Shown: piece after piece, positions 26,954 through 47,976 of the stretch | Position numbering within the stretch: position 1 is the first letter of the stretch | How the letters are laid out: each line of letters opens with the position of its first letter | Origin: Pseudomonas sp. FP453 | Lineage (GTDB): Bacteria; Pseudomonadota; Gammaproteobacteria; Pseudomonadales; Pseudomonadaceae | Assembly (NCBI RefSeq): GCF_030687495.1 | Contig: NZ_CP117435.1 | Coordinates: forward strand, 4,282,501 to 4,346,500 | Length of the DNA: 64,000 nucleotides | Reading direction: 5' to 3' | Program-made: the position numbers and the translations under genes | Notes under the pieces: model-generated | Databases searched by the model: none | What the model was told of the DNA's origin: nothing | The model's input: the letters and a program-made list of their open reading frames with translations, nothing else

Positions 26954-27798
26954 TGTTGACCCTGACCATCGGCACCTTCGCCATCGCCCTGAATCACCTC
27001 CTGCTGATCAGCGCGCTGATTCTCGCCACCCTGGTGGGGTGGCGCGTGGCCAAGCGTGGCGGTGAGAACCCGGAATCGGTGCTGTTCAGCCTGTTCCTGC
27101 TGGGCATGCTGGTGGCGCGGCTCAGTTTTGTGCTGATGTACTGGAACGACTACAGCCACGACCCGCTGCTGATGGTGGATCTGCGTGACGGTGGATTCCT
27201 CGCCTGGCCCGGCATTATCGCCCTGGTCCTCGGCGCGCTGGCGTACGGCTGGCGCCGTCCGGCCCTGCGCACGCCGCTGGGCGCCGGTGTGATCAGCGGC
27301 CTGGTGTTCTGGGGGCTGACCAGTTTGTCCCTGAGCCTGTACGACAAGGGCGCACAACTGCCGGACATCACCCTGCGCAACGCCAGCGGCGAAACGGTGC
27401 AACTGGCCGATTACAAGGGCGGCCCGCTGGTGATCAACCTGTGGGCCACCTGGTGCCCGCCGTGCCGCCGGGAAATGCCGGTGCTGGAACGCGCGCAGCG
27501 CCAACGCCCCGACGTGACCTTCCTGTTCGTCAACCAGGCCGAAAGCATGCAAAGCGTCAGCACCTACCTCGCCACCCAGGGCCTGACCCTCGACAACGTG
27601 CTCTTCGACGCCAGCGGCCGCCTCGGCCAGGCCGTGGGCTCGATGGCCTTGCCGACTACGCTGTTCTACAGCGCCGACGGACGCCTGCTCAACAGCCACC
27701 TCGGTGAACTGTCCCAAGCCAGCCTGGCCCGTGCCATGGAACCCTTCGACACCGCCCCACAAAGGAAACCCACATGCCAAGCCTCCGCCACCTGCTGA
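26953..27798 (+). CDS. Membrane-anchored TlpA/DsbE-like thioredoxin with Lgt-like helices
   Basis: A 281-residue fusion. About 1-125 forms four membrane helices resembling the N-terminal part of prolipoprotein diacylglyceryl transferase (ALNHLLLISALILATLVGW, FLLGMLVARLSFVLMYWNDY). About 135-265 is a periplasmic thioredoxin-fold domain with the active site WATWCPPCRREMP (about 163-170) and cis-proline in ALPTTLF. It overlaps dsbD by one base and dsbG by 25, so the three are tightly coupled. It probably takes electrons from DsbD to reduce periplasmic proteins. The Lgt-like part lacks the catalytic C-terminal half. Confidence 0.88.
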   Translation: MLTLTIGTFAIALNHLLLISALILATLVGWRVAKRGGENPESVLFSLFLLGMLVARLSFVLMYWNDYSHDPLLMVDLRDGGFLAWPGIIALVLGALAYGWRRPALRTPLGAGVISGLVFWGLTSLSLSLYDKGAQLPDITLRNASGETVQLADYKGGPLVINLWATWCPPCRREMPVLERAQRQRPDVTFLFVNQAESMQSVSTYLATQGLTLDNVLFDASGRLGQAVGSMALPTTLFYSADGRLLNSHLGELSQASLARAMEPFDTAPQRKPTCQASATC

Positions 27799-28535
27799 CC
27801 CTGCTGCCGCTGACACTCGCGGCCACCCTGGCCCAGGCCGAAGACTGGCCGGCGCCGATCAAACAGATCGAAGCCAAGGGCGCCAAGATCCTCGGCAAGT
27901 TCGACGCCCCCAGCGGCCTCACCGGCTACGCCGCGCAATACCAGAACCGCGGCATGGCCCTGTACCTGACCGCCGACGGCAAAAACGTGCTCGCCGGCAA
28001 CCTGTACGACGCCCAAGGCAACGACCTGAGCAGCGCGCCCCTGGAAAAACTGGTGTACGCGCCCATGGCCAAGGAAGTCTGGGCCAAGATGGAAAAAAGC
28101 AGCTGGATCCAGGACGGCGACGTCAACGCACCGCGCATCGTCTACCTGTTCAGCGACCCCAACTGCCCGTACTGCAACATGTTCTGGGAACAGGCGCGGC
28201 CATGGGTCAAGGCCGGCAAGGTGCAGTTGCGCCACATTATGGTCGGCATCATCCGCGAAGACAGCGCGGCCAAATCCGCCGCGTTGTTTGCCGCCAAAGA
28301 CCCGCAAAAGGCCCTGGAAGAACACGAAGCCGCCGGCAAGGGCAGCAAGTTGCAGGCGCTGGCAAAGATCCCGGCGAATATCGAGGCCAAGCTGGATGGG
28401 AATATGAAGTTGATGGATGAGCTGGAGTTGTCGGCAACACCGGCGATTTTCTATCTGGATGACAAGGGTGGGTTGCAGCAACAGCAAGGGGCGCCGTCGC
28501 CGGAGAAGTTGGGGAAAATACTCGGGCCCAAATGA
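27774..28535 (+). CDS. dsbG: Thiol:disulfide interchange protein DsbG
   Basis: A periplasmic disulfide isomerase/reductase of 253 residues. The signal peptide ends near AQA (about 20). An N-terminal dimerisation domain follows, then the thioredoxin domain with DPNCPYCNMFW (about 127-130) and cis-proline in SATPAIFYLD. The CPYC site is the DsbG/DsbC type. The start lies inside the preceding gene, and a stable terminator follows directly, ending the operon. Confidence 0.92.
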   Translation: MPSLRHLLTLLPLTLAATLAQAEDWPAPIKQIEAKGAKILGKFDAPSGLTGYAAQYQNRGMALYLTADGKNVLAGNLYDAQGNDLSSAPLEKLVYAPMAKEVWAKMEKSSWIQDGDVNAPRIVYLFSDPNCPYCNMFWEQARPWVKAGKVQLRHIMVGIIREDSAAKSAALFAAKDPQKALEEHEAAGKGSKLQALAKIPANIEAKLDGNMKLMDELELSATPAIFYLDDKGGLQQQQGAPSPEKLGKILGPK

Positions 28536-28570
28536 AAAGAGGCCTCTCGTACGCGAGAGGCCTTTCTTCT
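28536..28570 (+). terminator. Terminator after dsbG
   Basis: GGCCTCTCG-TACG-CGAGAGGCC (28541-28562) is a perfect 9-base stem with a tetraloop, followed by TTTCTTCT. It starts right after the dsbG stop. Confidence 0.85.
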
Positions 28571-28656
28571 ATCCATCTGCCGAGTTGTTTGTTGGCACTG
28601 GCTGAACACATTGAAGCCGATCGACGCTGTTTCGCCGTGCCAGCGAACCACCCACG

Positions 28657-31371
28657 TTATGCGCGATAACAGGTCTTGATCTTATCAACGAACGCCCAGT
28701 CTTGAACTTCAAGCACCATCGACGCAATGCTGCCTCCAGCGAGTGCAGCACACCGAACCCAGAAACCACCCGGCGTTTTACCGGGATCCGCCACCACTTT
28801 AATGACCTCGCCAAGCGCGTCATAAAACGTAAACGTGGCCGGGCGCTGCAAAGAAGTACAGCTTAGCTCCACAGACTCCAAAGCATGTGCGAATGTAAAA
28901 CGGTGGATCTGCGCTGGAAGCTGGTGATCCGTTTTATCGCACACGGTGTAATGATTACCCGACGCAAACGCATTGTTGTGGTATCGCGCGATACCCGCCG
29001 TACCTGAACCTGAGAGGAAGTCGATGGTCACCAGGGGAGTCTCAAGGGTACCGCCAGCGGGATAAACATGCGGCGGTTGATCTTCAAACTCTTCCAGCTT
29101 ACAGACGAGCACCGTGTTGATAAGCAAGTTCAGCAGCGGAAAAACTATGCCATTGCTCTCATGTTTACGGTCATCAGTCGCAGCAATGCAGATGACGTCC
29201 AGCGACGAACCATGTTTTAACTGTTCAAGGTCCGCGCGACGAATTGGCACTGCCAGGCCGCTCGCAGCTTCTTCTTGCGTGAGTGCCCTGCCCGGCAACA
29301 CATAGAACGTATAGGCGCTTCCGTCTTTTTTTGTACCCATGCATTTCAGCCAAACCCACTGCCCTGCCAGCGCAAACCACCAATGCAGAACGAAGACTGA
29401 TGCGTCATCCACAAATGTCGCCAGATCCAGAATGCCTCCTTTAACCGCCGGCGGTGTAGCTTGAGGCACTACTGGCGTGGGCAATCGCACGGGTGGACTG
29501 ATCTGCAACTCAAGATCCGCAGAAATCTGCTGCCTGCACCGGCTGGAAACGCTGAAGCGAATTGGCACCGTCTTGCCAATACCGTGAATAACCGCCTCAC
29601 GCGGCACATCAAAATCGACATAGCCCAGTGTGATGTTCCCCGGTTTTGACGCGAGCGCCAGGCACACACCCGCCTGTTCCCAGCACGGCGTGATGGTGTG
29701 ATGGCGGCTCATGCCGTCATATTCCACCCGCACCGTCACACCCTCACGGCCATTCCAGACCGTCAGGTGATCGCCGACCGCCTCAAGCACCTTGGGCGCC
29801 GGCAGCACCAGGTCTTCCTGGATCATTTGCAAGGCCAGTGGCCGAAACGCTATAGCGCCAGCCAAATCCGCCAGGCCTTGGAAGTTCGTCGCAAAATAAA
29901 TCTCAAAGACCAGGCAATCGGCCAGTTTTTTCAGCTCATCACGACTCAGCACTGCGCTGACGCCGTCTGTTATCCACTCGGGCTTGACCAATTCGGCAAT
30001 CAGTACGTCCCAGCGAAACACGCTGCCGTCCTCACGCGTTGCGACAATCCACATCCAGCACCTTTGTCCCCGCGCGATGTAATCCCAGGTGGCCACTCTG
30101 GCCGTCGCATCACCGGGAAAGGTGTTGAGGCACAACTTGCCGTCGGTTTTTTCGTCAACGTCGATCCCGCTCAAGCCGGTAGGTTCAAGGACTTGAACCG
30201 TCAACTTCGGCGAAGGCCACCAGCGCTCGCGCAGGACTGTAAAAGAGATAAGCACCGGGCGGTCGAAGTTGGCACTGATCGCTGACGCAGGCACTGGGAA
30301 CACCAGTTTGCTCTCGCCGTCCTGCACGTCTTGGCAGGCCAGCACCGGCGAACCCAGGCCCGGTGTTCCTTCGAATTTCACGCACACGTGATCACCGCGC
30401 GTCATACCGTCATACACCACCTCGACATGACCGCCGTCGACGGTGAGTGCCGGGTTGAGCACCCAGTCTTTGCCTTCGATATAGACCGCTTCGCGCAGCT
30501 TGGGCGGCGACAGTATGAGTTCCGGTTCCCCCAGCCGCAGGTTCGCCGTAACGCGCGGGATTTCATGGGCATTGGCCGGGATATGGGAAATGCTGGGATC
30601 TTCCGGCGCGGTACCATGCGTACCATCGAATATGACGCCAGAATGCAGCGTCACCGACGACCAATCTTCGTTTGCAGCCAACCACTCGCGCAGAATCTCC
30701 AACAGGAAACAGTAGCCTTGCTGTGCCTCTTCGGAGGTCACCACATGGTCTTCAAGAACCCAATGAAAACGCCGAGGCGTCAGGTGCTCGTTGCCAACGG
30801 CCTCGACCCACAACCGCTGCCCGGCGGCAATGAACGGCCAACCGCACAATTGCACGTGGGCATTGCCAGGAAACTTGGCCATGTCCAGCCACCAGGAACC
30901 CTGGAAGAACACCAGGTCCAGGAATGTAGGCGCCGGCATGTCGTCGGGATCGATCACTTCGACCGTCAACTCCAACTTCAGCGACTGATCATTGCCACTT
31001 TCATACCAAATAGTCACCGTATGGCCGATGCACAAACCAATCACCCAGGCCGGCACCGGCACCTGGACACCGGCGCTGCCAGTGCCTTGCGCGGGCGCGG
31101 TGAATACCGGATTGGCCTCCTGGCCCTTGATCGCCCAGGACACCTGGATGTGCGCACCTGCGGCGATGGCGGCAGTGATGATCACATCCGTACCCGCCGT
31201 GGAACTCATCGGCGGCAACGTGCTGTTGGCCGTCGCGTTTCGGACCTGCGGCAGCGGGAGTTGAGCACGCACCACGGGAACCTTGACCGGCGCCGCGCCC
31301 TTGGACACAGGCGGCAAGGCAGGTGCTGAAGCAGCCCCAGCGGGCTTTTTGGGTGTTTTCGGTTTAGCCAT
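28657..31371 (-). CDS. 904-residue protein of alternating repeat domains, function unknown
   Basis: No enzyme motif is recognisable. The N-terminus is a low-complexity Lys/Ala/Pro tail (MAKPKTPKKPAGAAS) without a signal peptide. Then two beta-rich unit types alternate. Type S (about 40-140, 285-395, 520-635) has patterns such as VEVVYDGM and VRVEYDGM, followed by VPASAI or VPREAV. Type R (about 142-265, 398-500, 647-750) has WPFIAAGQRLW, WDYIARGQRCWMW or WWFALAGQWVWLK. A distinct C-terminal domain covers about 780-904. The layout suggests Ig-like surface or secreted repeats, as in other strain-specific Pseudomonas proteins. The start at 31371 has AGGGAG upstream. It sits between dsbG and pvdL behind an unusual leader, so it is probably accessory. 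Function unknown. Confidence 0.75.
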   Translation of the reverse strand: MAKPKTPKKPAGAASAPALPPVSKGAAPVKVPVVRAQLPLPQVRNATANSTLPPMSSTAGTDVIITAAIAAGAHIQVSWAIKGQEANPVFTAPAQGTGSAGVQVPVPAWVIGLCIGHTVTIWYESGNDQSLKLELTVEVIDPDDMPAPTFLDLVFFQGSWWLDMAKFPGNAHVQLCGWPFIAAGQRLWVEAVGNEHLTPRRFHWVLEDHVVTSEEAQQGYCFLLEILREWLAANEDWSSVTLHSGVIFDGTHGTAPEDPSISHIPANAHEIPRVTANLRLGEPELILSPPKLREAVYIEGKDWVLNPALTVDGGHVEVVYDGMTRGDHVCVKFEGTPGLGSPVLACQDVQDGESKLVFPVPASAISANFDRPVLISFTVLRERWWPSPKLTVQVLEPTGLSGIDVDEKTDGKLCLNTFPGDATARVATWDYIARGQRCWMWIVATREDGSVFRWDVLIAELVKPEWITDGVSAVLSRDELKKLADCLVFEIYFATNFQGLADLAGAIAFRPLALQMIQEDLVLPAPKVLEAVGDHLTVWNGREGVTVRVEYDGMSRHHTITPCWEQAGVCLALASKPGNITLGYVDFDVPREAVIHGIGKTVPIRFSVSSRCRQQISADLELQISPPVRLPTPVVPQATPPAVKGGILDLATFVDDASVFVLHWWFALAGQWVWLKCMGTKKDGSAYTFYVLPGRALTQEEAASGLAVPIRRADLEQLKHGSSLDVICIAATDDRKHESNGIVFPLLNLLINTVLVCKLEEFEDQPPHVYPAGGTLETPLVTIDFLSGSGTAGIARYHNNAFASGNHYTVCDKTDHQLPAQIHRFTFAHALESVELSCTSLQRPATFTFYDALGEVIKVVADPGKTPGGFWVRCAALAGGSIASMVLEVQDWAFVDKIKTCYRA

Positions 31372-31393
31372 GATGATGCTCCCTTTCAAGAAT

Positions 31394-31440
31394 AGATAAC
31401 CCGCTGGCCCGCACTTGTGGGCCGATAAACAGGGTTATCT
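31394..31440. repeat. Nested hairpin in the leader of the repeat protein
   Basis: Outer arms AGATAACCC / GGGTTATCT (31394-31402, 31432-31440) and inner arms GGCCC / GGGCC (31406-31410, 31419-31423) can fold into one long stem. It ends about 20 bases before the ATG at 31371, so it would lie in the transcript leader. Confidence 0.6.
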
Positions 31441-31464
31441 AATCCTTCTGGGGTGTGGCTGCCT

Positions 31465-31482
31465 ACTGTCAGAATTGACAGT
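31465..31482. promoter_or_regulatory. Perfect ACTGTCA-GAAT-TGACAGT palindrome
   Basis: Two perfect 7-base arms with a 4-base centre lie about 90 bases upstream of the repeat-protein start. This is the form of an operator for a dimeric repressor. The regulator is unknown. Confidence 0.5.
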
Positions 31483-31538
31483 TCCGATGCATACCCGGGC
31501 GATACCTGACCAACGGAAATGGCGGCGCCTGGACTGAC

Positions 31539-31609
31539 GCCATCGCGGGCAAGCCCGCTCCCACATTGGAGTGCGATCAACCTGTGGGAGCGGGCTTGCC
31601 CGCGATGAG
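31539..31609. repeat. REP inverted pair, copy 8 (GCGGGCAAGCCCGC variant)
   Basis: Inverted units GCGGGCAAGCCCGCTCCCAC and their complement lie directly after the pvdL stop. Confidence 0.9.
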
Positions 31610-31629
31610 GCCAGACCAAGCCATGAAGA

Positions 31630-44514
<12,885 letters not shown>

Positions 44515-44565
44515 GGGGTTCCTGCCTGAAATCGGCTTGCGGGAAATTCGGGAAGTCGGGTGCGT

Positions 44566-45318
44566 TCAGCCGGCGATCAATTGCCGCGCCGTGTCGTTGC
44601 GCCAGCGGGCCAGGTGCTCGTCGGCATAGCGGCGGATGCAGCGCAGCACCGCGCTTTCGTGCTGCACGAGGAAGAAGTGGTGGCCGTCGAACATGTCCAG
44701 GGAGAAGCCGCTGGCGGCGTCGTCCTGCCAGTCGAGCAACTGGTCGGCGCGCACGCTGTCTTGCTTGCCGCCGAACACATGGATCGGCAAGCGCAACGGT
44801 GCGCGCTCGCCGTAGGTGAAGCTGCCGCAGAGCAGAAAGTCTGCGCGCAGGATCGGCAGCATCAGCGCCATCAGTTCGGGGTTGGCCAGGGCTTCTTCAG
44901 CGGTGCCTTGCAGTTCGCGCAGGCGGGCGAGCAGTTGGGCGTCGGTCTTTTCGCTGGCGTACTCACTGACATCACGCCGCGCCGGGCCCGCCGTGCCAGA
45001 GGCAAACAACGCGAGGGGCGCCGGCAGGTTGCGTGCGCGCAGGGCGTGGGCCAGTTCGAACGCCAGCAGGCCGCCGAGGCTGTGGCCAAACAAGGCGTAA
45101 GGGCCGTTGAGGTCGCGGCCGATCTCGTCGGCGAGTTGCGCCGCCAGGGCCTTGATATCGCGCTGCAACGGCTCGTCCATGCGCATGCCACGCCCGGGCA
45201 ATTCCAGCGGGCACACCTGCAACCACGCCGGCATCGCCCGGCGCCAGCGGGCATAGACCATGGCGCTGGCGCCCGAATAGGGCAGGCAAAACAGGCGCAG
45301 GCACGTCGGCGTACTCAT
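44566..45318 (-). CDS. pvdG: Type II thioesterase of pyoverdine synthesis
   Basis: A stand-alone editing thioesterase that clears stalled or wrongly loaded carrier domains. The 250-residue alpha/beta hydrolase begins [16 protein letters not shown] and has the serine in FGHSLGG (~98) and the catalytic histidine in FDGHHFF (~223). It lies between pvdS (divergent) and pvdL (same strand), the conserved pvdS-pvdG-pvdL order. A PvdS-type promoter variant lies about 110 bases upstream. Confidence 0.94.
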   Translation of the reverse strand: MSTPTCLRLFCLPYSGASAMVYARWRRAMPAWLQVCPLELPGRGMRMDEPLQRDIKALAAQLADEIGRDLNGPYALFGHSLGGLLAFELAHALRARNLPAPLALFASGTAGPARRDVSEYASEKTDAQLLARLRELQGTAEEALANPELMALMLPILRADFLLCGSFTYGERAPLRLPIHVFGGKQDSVRADQLLDWQDDAASGFSLDMFDGHHFFLVQHESAVLRCIRRYADEHLARWRNDTARQLIAG

Positions 45319-45429
45319 CGGGCGAGTACTCCAAACTGAAACACGCTGTATGCACGATAGAAACCCATGTCGCCCTCCTGCGGGTGCTGATCCTTGGCCG
45401 TTTCACGAACGGACCTGTCACCCAAGAGA

Positions 45430-45453
45430 ACGGACGGAGCGGGCAAATAATTA
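45430..45453 (-). promoter_or_regulatory. Candidate PvdS iron-starvation box for pvdG-pvdL
   Basis: On the minus strand it reads CTAATT, then CGT exactly 16 bases after TAATT, one base away from TAAAT-N16-CGT. The predicted leader would be about 105 bases. The spacing and the known PvdS dependence of pvdG/pvdL support it. Confidence 0.5.
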
Positions 45454-45521
45454 GTCGCAGGCTTTGCGCGAGACGTGGTTCACAGCGCACAAGAAAGCAT
45501 AAGATTAGTTCGTCTTCTCAT

Positions 45522-45550
45522 TTGACAATCATTATCATTAAGCATAATTT
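45522..45550 (+). promoter_or_regulatory. pvdS promoter with overlapping Fur box
   Basis: TTGACA (45522-45527) and TAATTT (45545-45550) are separated by 17 bases, a near-ideal sigma-70 promoter. The spacer, GACAATCATTATCATTAAG at about 45524-45542, matches the Fur consensus GATAATGATAATCATTATC well, so iron-loaded Fur would block the promoter. Confidence 0.85.
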
Positions 45551-45620
45551 GTTGCCCGATGTGTAGGAGGCCTCAGCAAGGACGCCCTCCCCCAACCTCT
45601 TTGCGACAAGGTGATTTTCC

Positions 45621-46172
45621 ATGACGGAACAAGTATCCACAGGCAGGTGCGACTCACCTCTTCTGCAGGCTTTTGTCGATAATCGACTGATCCTGGTGAA
45701 GATCGCGGCACGTATTACCGGGTGCCGCTCCCGCGCCGAAGACGTAGTGCAGGACGCCTACTTCCGGCTGCAATCGGCGCCGACGATCACCTCATCGTTC
45801 AAGGCCCAATTGAGCTATCTGTTCCAGATCGTGCGCAACCTGGCGATCGATCACTATCGCAAGCAGGCCCTGGAGCTCAAATACTCCGGCACGGAAGAGG
45901 AAGGCTTGAATGTGGTTATTCACGGCGCTTCACCGGAAACCTCGCACATCAACTTCAGCACCCTGGAAAACATCGCCGACGCCCTGACGGAGCTGCCCCA
46001 GCGCACGCGCTATGCGTTCGAGATGTACCGCCTGCACGGCGTGCCGCAAAAGGACATCGCCAAGGAATTGGGCGTGTCGCCGACCCTGGTCAACTTCATG
46101 ATCCGCGATGCGCTGGTGCATTGCCGCAAGGTGTCGGGCAGCCATAGCGATACGTTTGCGCGCAGGGTCTGA
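45621..46172 (+). CDS. pvdS: Iron-starvation ECF sigma factor
   Basis: Directs RNA polymerase to pyoverdine promoters under iron limitation. The 183-residue ECF sigma has region 2 (AEDVVQDAYFRLQS, LSYLFQIVRNLAIDHYRK) and region 4 (LPQRTRYAFEMYRLHGVPQKDIAKELGVSPTLVNFMIRDAL). The sequence is of the PvdS/PbrA/PfrI type, and the divergent pvdG-pvdL confirms it. Transcription should start near 45557 from the Fur-controlled promoter. An AAGGTG ribosome site precedes the ATG. Confidence 0.96.
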   Translation: MTEQVSTGRCDSPLLQAFVDNRLILVKIAARITGCRSRAEDVVQDAYFRLQSAPTITSSFKAQLSYLFQIVRNLAIDHYRKQALELKYSGTEEEGLNVVIHGASPETSHINFSTLENIADALTELPQRTRYAFEMYRLHGVPQKDIAKELGVSPTLVNFMIRDALVHCRKVSGSHSDTFARRV

Positions 46173-46204
46173 ACCCAACACAGCACTCTATGTGGAATAA
46201 ACCA

Positions 46205-46294
46205 ATGTGGGAGCGGGCTTGCCCGCGATAGCAGTCTGTCAGCCACCGATGTGTTGACTGAACCACTGCAATCGCGGGCAAGCCCGCTCCCACA
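46205..46294. repeat. REP inverted pair, copy 9 (GCGGGC variant)
   Basis: Inverted GTGGGAGCGGGCTTGCCCGC units lie between the converging pvdS and binding-protein genes. Confidence 0.9.
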
Positions 46295-46314
46295 TTTAGA
46301 TTTTCATTAAGGCT

Positions 46315-47106
46315 TCAGGGCGCCGGCATCACGTCAATGCGATACGGCTCGAAAATCTTCAGCATCTCGCCGTTTTCCCGCAACCGCTTGAGCAACCCGG
46401 CAAACGCCTCGGCGGTGATCGGCGCCTTGGGCCGCAGCAACGCGTAGTGGTGATACACCTGGTCGATACGCTCCGACACCAGGAACTGCCCCGCCATATC
46501 CGCATTGCGCACCATGAAATCACTCAGGTACGAACGCGTCACCAGCGCGATATCGGCACGCCCGCGCGCGACCATCAGCAAGTTGCTGTCATGGGAATAG
46601 GTCAACGTGGCGTTGAAGTGTTCGGCCATGTACTTGGGGTCGGGGTTGAAGTTGGCGAAGGCGTAGTGATAACCCCTGCTGAACACCGCCAGGCGCTTGC
46701 CCGCCAGGTCGGCGAAATAGCCCTGCTCGCGACCGGGCTCACGCTGGGCGACGAACACTTCCGCATCCTCCAGGCCCATGTCGACGCTGGCGTGGGCAAT
46801 CTTCTGCCAGCCCCATTCGGGGTTTTCGAAGATGGCCATGTCGACCCGGCCCTGCTCGAAATCCCGGAAGCGGCGCGGAATGGAGGTGGGCACCAGCACA
46901 AACTGGTAGTCGCTCTGCGCGGTGTTCAGGGCCTCCACCAGTTGCGGTAGCAAACCGGTGTCGGCGCCTTGCTCAGGGCGTACGGTGTAGGGCGGGAAGT
47001 GCGCCGCGCCGATCCTCACCAATTGCGCAGCCGAAGCCGGCGCCCACCCTGCGGTGCCCAGTGCCAAAAAGGTAACTCCTGCAGCCAGCCGCCATGGCGA
47101 AAACAT
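46315..47106 (-). CDS. Periplasmic solute-binding protein, SBP family 3
   Basis: A 263-residue exported protein. The signal peptide is MFSPWRLAAGVTFLALG...ASA (about 1-27). The mature part starts VRIGAAHFPPYT, then GLLPQLVEALN, the opening of amino-acid-type extracellular binding proteins, and ends with FAGLLKRLRENGEMLKIFEPY. It has no permease or ATPase partner nearby, so it may act with a distant transporter or as a sensory binding protein. The start at 47106 is chosen over 47169 because it gives a proper signal peptide. Ligand unknown. Confidence 0.8.
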   Translation of the reverse strand: MFSPWRLAAGVTFLALGTAGWAPASAAQLVRIGAAHFPPYTVRPEQGADTGLLPQLVEALNTAQSDYQFVLVPTSIPRRFRDFEQGRVDMAIFENPEWGWQKIAHASVDMGLEDAEVFVAQREPGREQGYFADLAGKRLAVFSRGYHYAFANFNPDPKYMAEHFNATLTYSHDSNLLMVARGRADIALVTRSYLSDFMVRNADMAGQFLVSERIDQVYHHYALLRPKAPITAEAFAGLLKRLRENGEMLKIFEPYRIDVMPAP

Positions 47107-47199
47107 TGAGGCACACACCGTTGAATACTCTGATGGCGATAAGCTAGGCGTTTTTGTCGGGAGAGACAACTTTCCACCGTCAAATTAATAGCTTGCTCA

Positions 47200-47823
47200 T
47201 CAATCGGCTTTAAGCACCATCAGCAGCGCTTCTTCGGCCAATTGCTCCAGGGTCAGGCTGCCCTCGGCGCGAAACCACGTCGTGGTCCAGGACAACGCCC
47301 CAGTGAGAAAGCGCCGGGTGATAAACACATCGCCCCGGATATAACCGGCCGCCTTGGCCTCGCCGAGCACCTGCAACCAGATCTCTTCGTACACATCACG
47401 CAGCGCCAGCACCTGCGCCTGGCCTTCGGCCGACAGCGAGCGCCACTCATACACCAGCACCGCCATGGCCTCGCCGCTGCCGCCCATGATCGATTGCAAT
47501 TCGCAGCGGATCAGCGCCAGCACGCGCTCGCGCACGTCGCGCGCTTCTTCGAGGGAGGCGCGCATCATCGCGGTGTTGTAGTGGATGGTTTCTTCCATCA
47601 CCGCCCGCAGGATCTCGTCCTTGCTCTTGAAGTGATGAAAAATGCTCCCGGACTGAATGCCCACGGCACTCGCCAGGTCACGCACCGTGGTACGTTCAAA
47701 GCCTTTGTTGCGAAACAGGTGCGCCGCCGTTTGCAGCAACTTGCCCCGGGCACTGTCGGGGTCGGTCAACTGGCCGCCATCGACCATGGTGCGCATCACC
47801 CGCAGGGCTTTGTGCTCATCCAT
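47200..47823 (-). CDS. atuR: TetR-family repressor of the atu genes
   Basis: A 207-residue regulator. The N-terminal helix-turn-helix is LLQTAAHLFRNKGFERTTVRDLASAVGIQSGSIFHHFKSKDEILRAV in pieces at about 25-75, and a ligand-binding helical domain follows. It is divergent from atuA with two palindromic operators between, as reported for AtuR of P. aeruginosa, which binds two inverted repeats. The start MDEHKALRVMRTM at 47823 follows GGAGAG. The frame is open further upstream, but that part overlaps the operators. Confidence 0.9.
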   Translation of the reverse strand: MDEHKALRVMRTMVDGGQLTDPDSARGKLLQTAAHLFRNKGFERTTVRDLASAVGIQSGSIFHHFKSKDEILRAVMEETIHYNTAMMRASLEEARDVRERVLALIRCELQSIMGGSGEAMAVLVYEWRSLSAEGQAQVLALRDVYEEIWLQVLGEAKAAGYIRGDVFITRRFLTGALSWTTTWFRAEGSLTLEQLAEEALLMVLKAD

Positions 47824-47880
47824 GCCACTCTCCTCTACTTCTACTGACGTCTTGGCCGGCAATTTAGGCCGTGGCCGCGA

Positions 47881-47898
47881 CCCAAGCAAGCGCTTGGG
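47881..47898. promoter_or_regulatory. atu operator 1
   Basis: CCCAAGC-AAGC-GCTTGGG is a palindrome with 7-base arms. It shares CCAAGC-N4-GCTTGG with operator 2, whose centre is 43 bases away, about four helical turns. Confidence 0.8.
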
Positions 47899-47923
47899 CA
47901 AAATCTGTATCGGGAGTTTACAG

Positions 47924-47941
47924 ACCAAGCGCTTGCTTGGT
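47924..47941. promoter_or_regulatory. atu operator 2
   Basis: ACCAAGC-GCTT-GCTTGGT has 7-base arms and is the partner of operator 1, closer to atuA (36 bases before its ATG). It likely blocks transcription of both atuR and atuA. Confidence 0.8.
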
Positions 47942-47976
47942 AGTCTCGGCAACAGCCATCAGAGGAAGGATTTCTC

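Larger units (their letters stand above)
45319..45620. other. Divergent control region between pvdG and pvdS
   Basis: This 302-base region has no gene. It carries the Fur-overlapped pvdS promoter (45522-45550) and a candidate PvdS box facing pvdG (45430-45453). The central part is AT-rich. Confidence 0.75.

Noticed and set aside
28657..31371. The repeat protein as a PvdS-regulated pyoverdine gene
   Set aside because: No TAAAT-N16-CGT element was found upstream, and it has no NRPS or transport features.
22158..31371. A new defence system between the pyoverdine halves
   Set aside because: The genes are explained by wall amidase, two-component and disulfide-bond functions; no nuclease, restriction or toxin-antitoxin pair is present.
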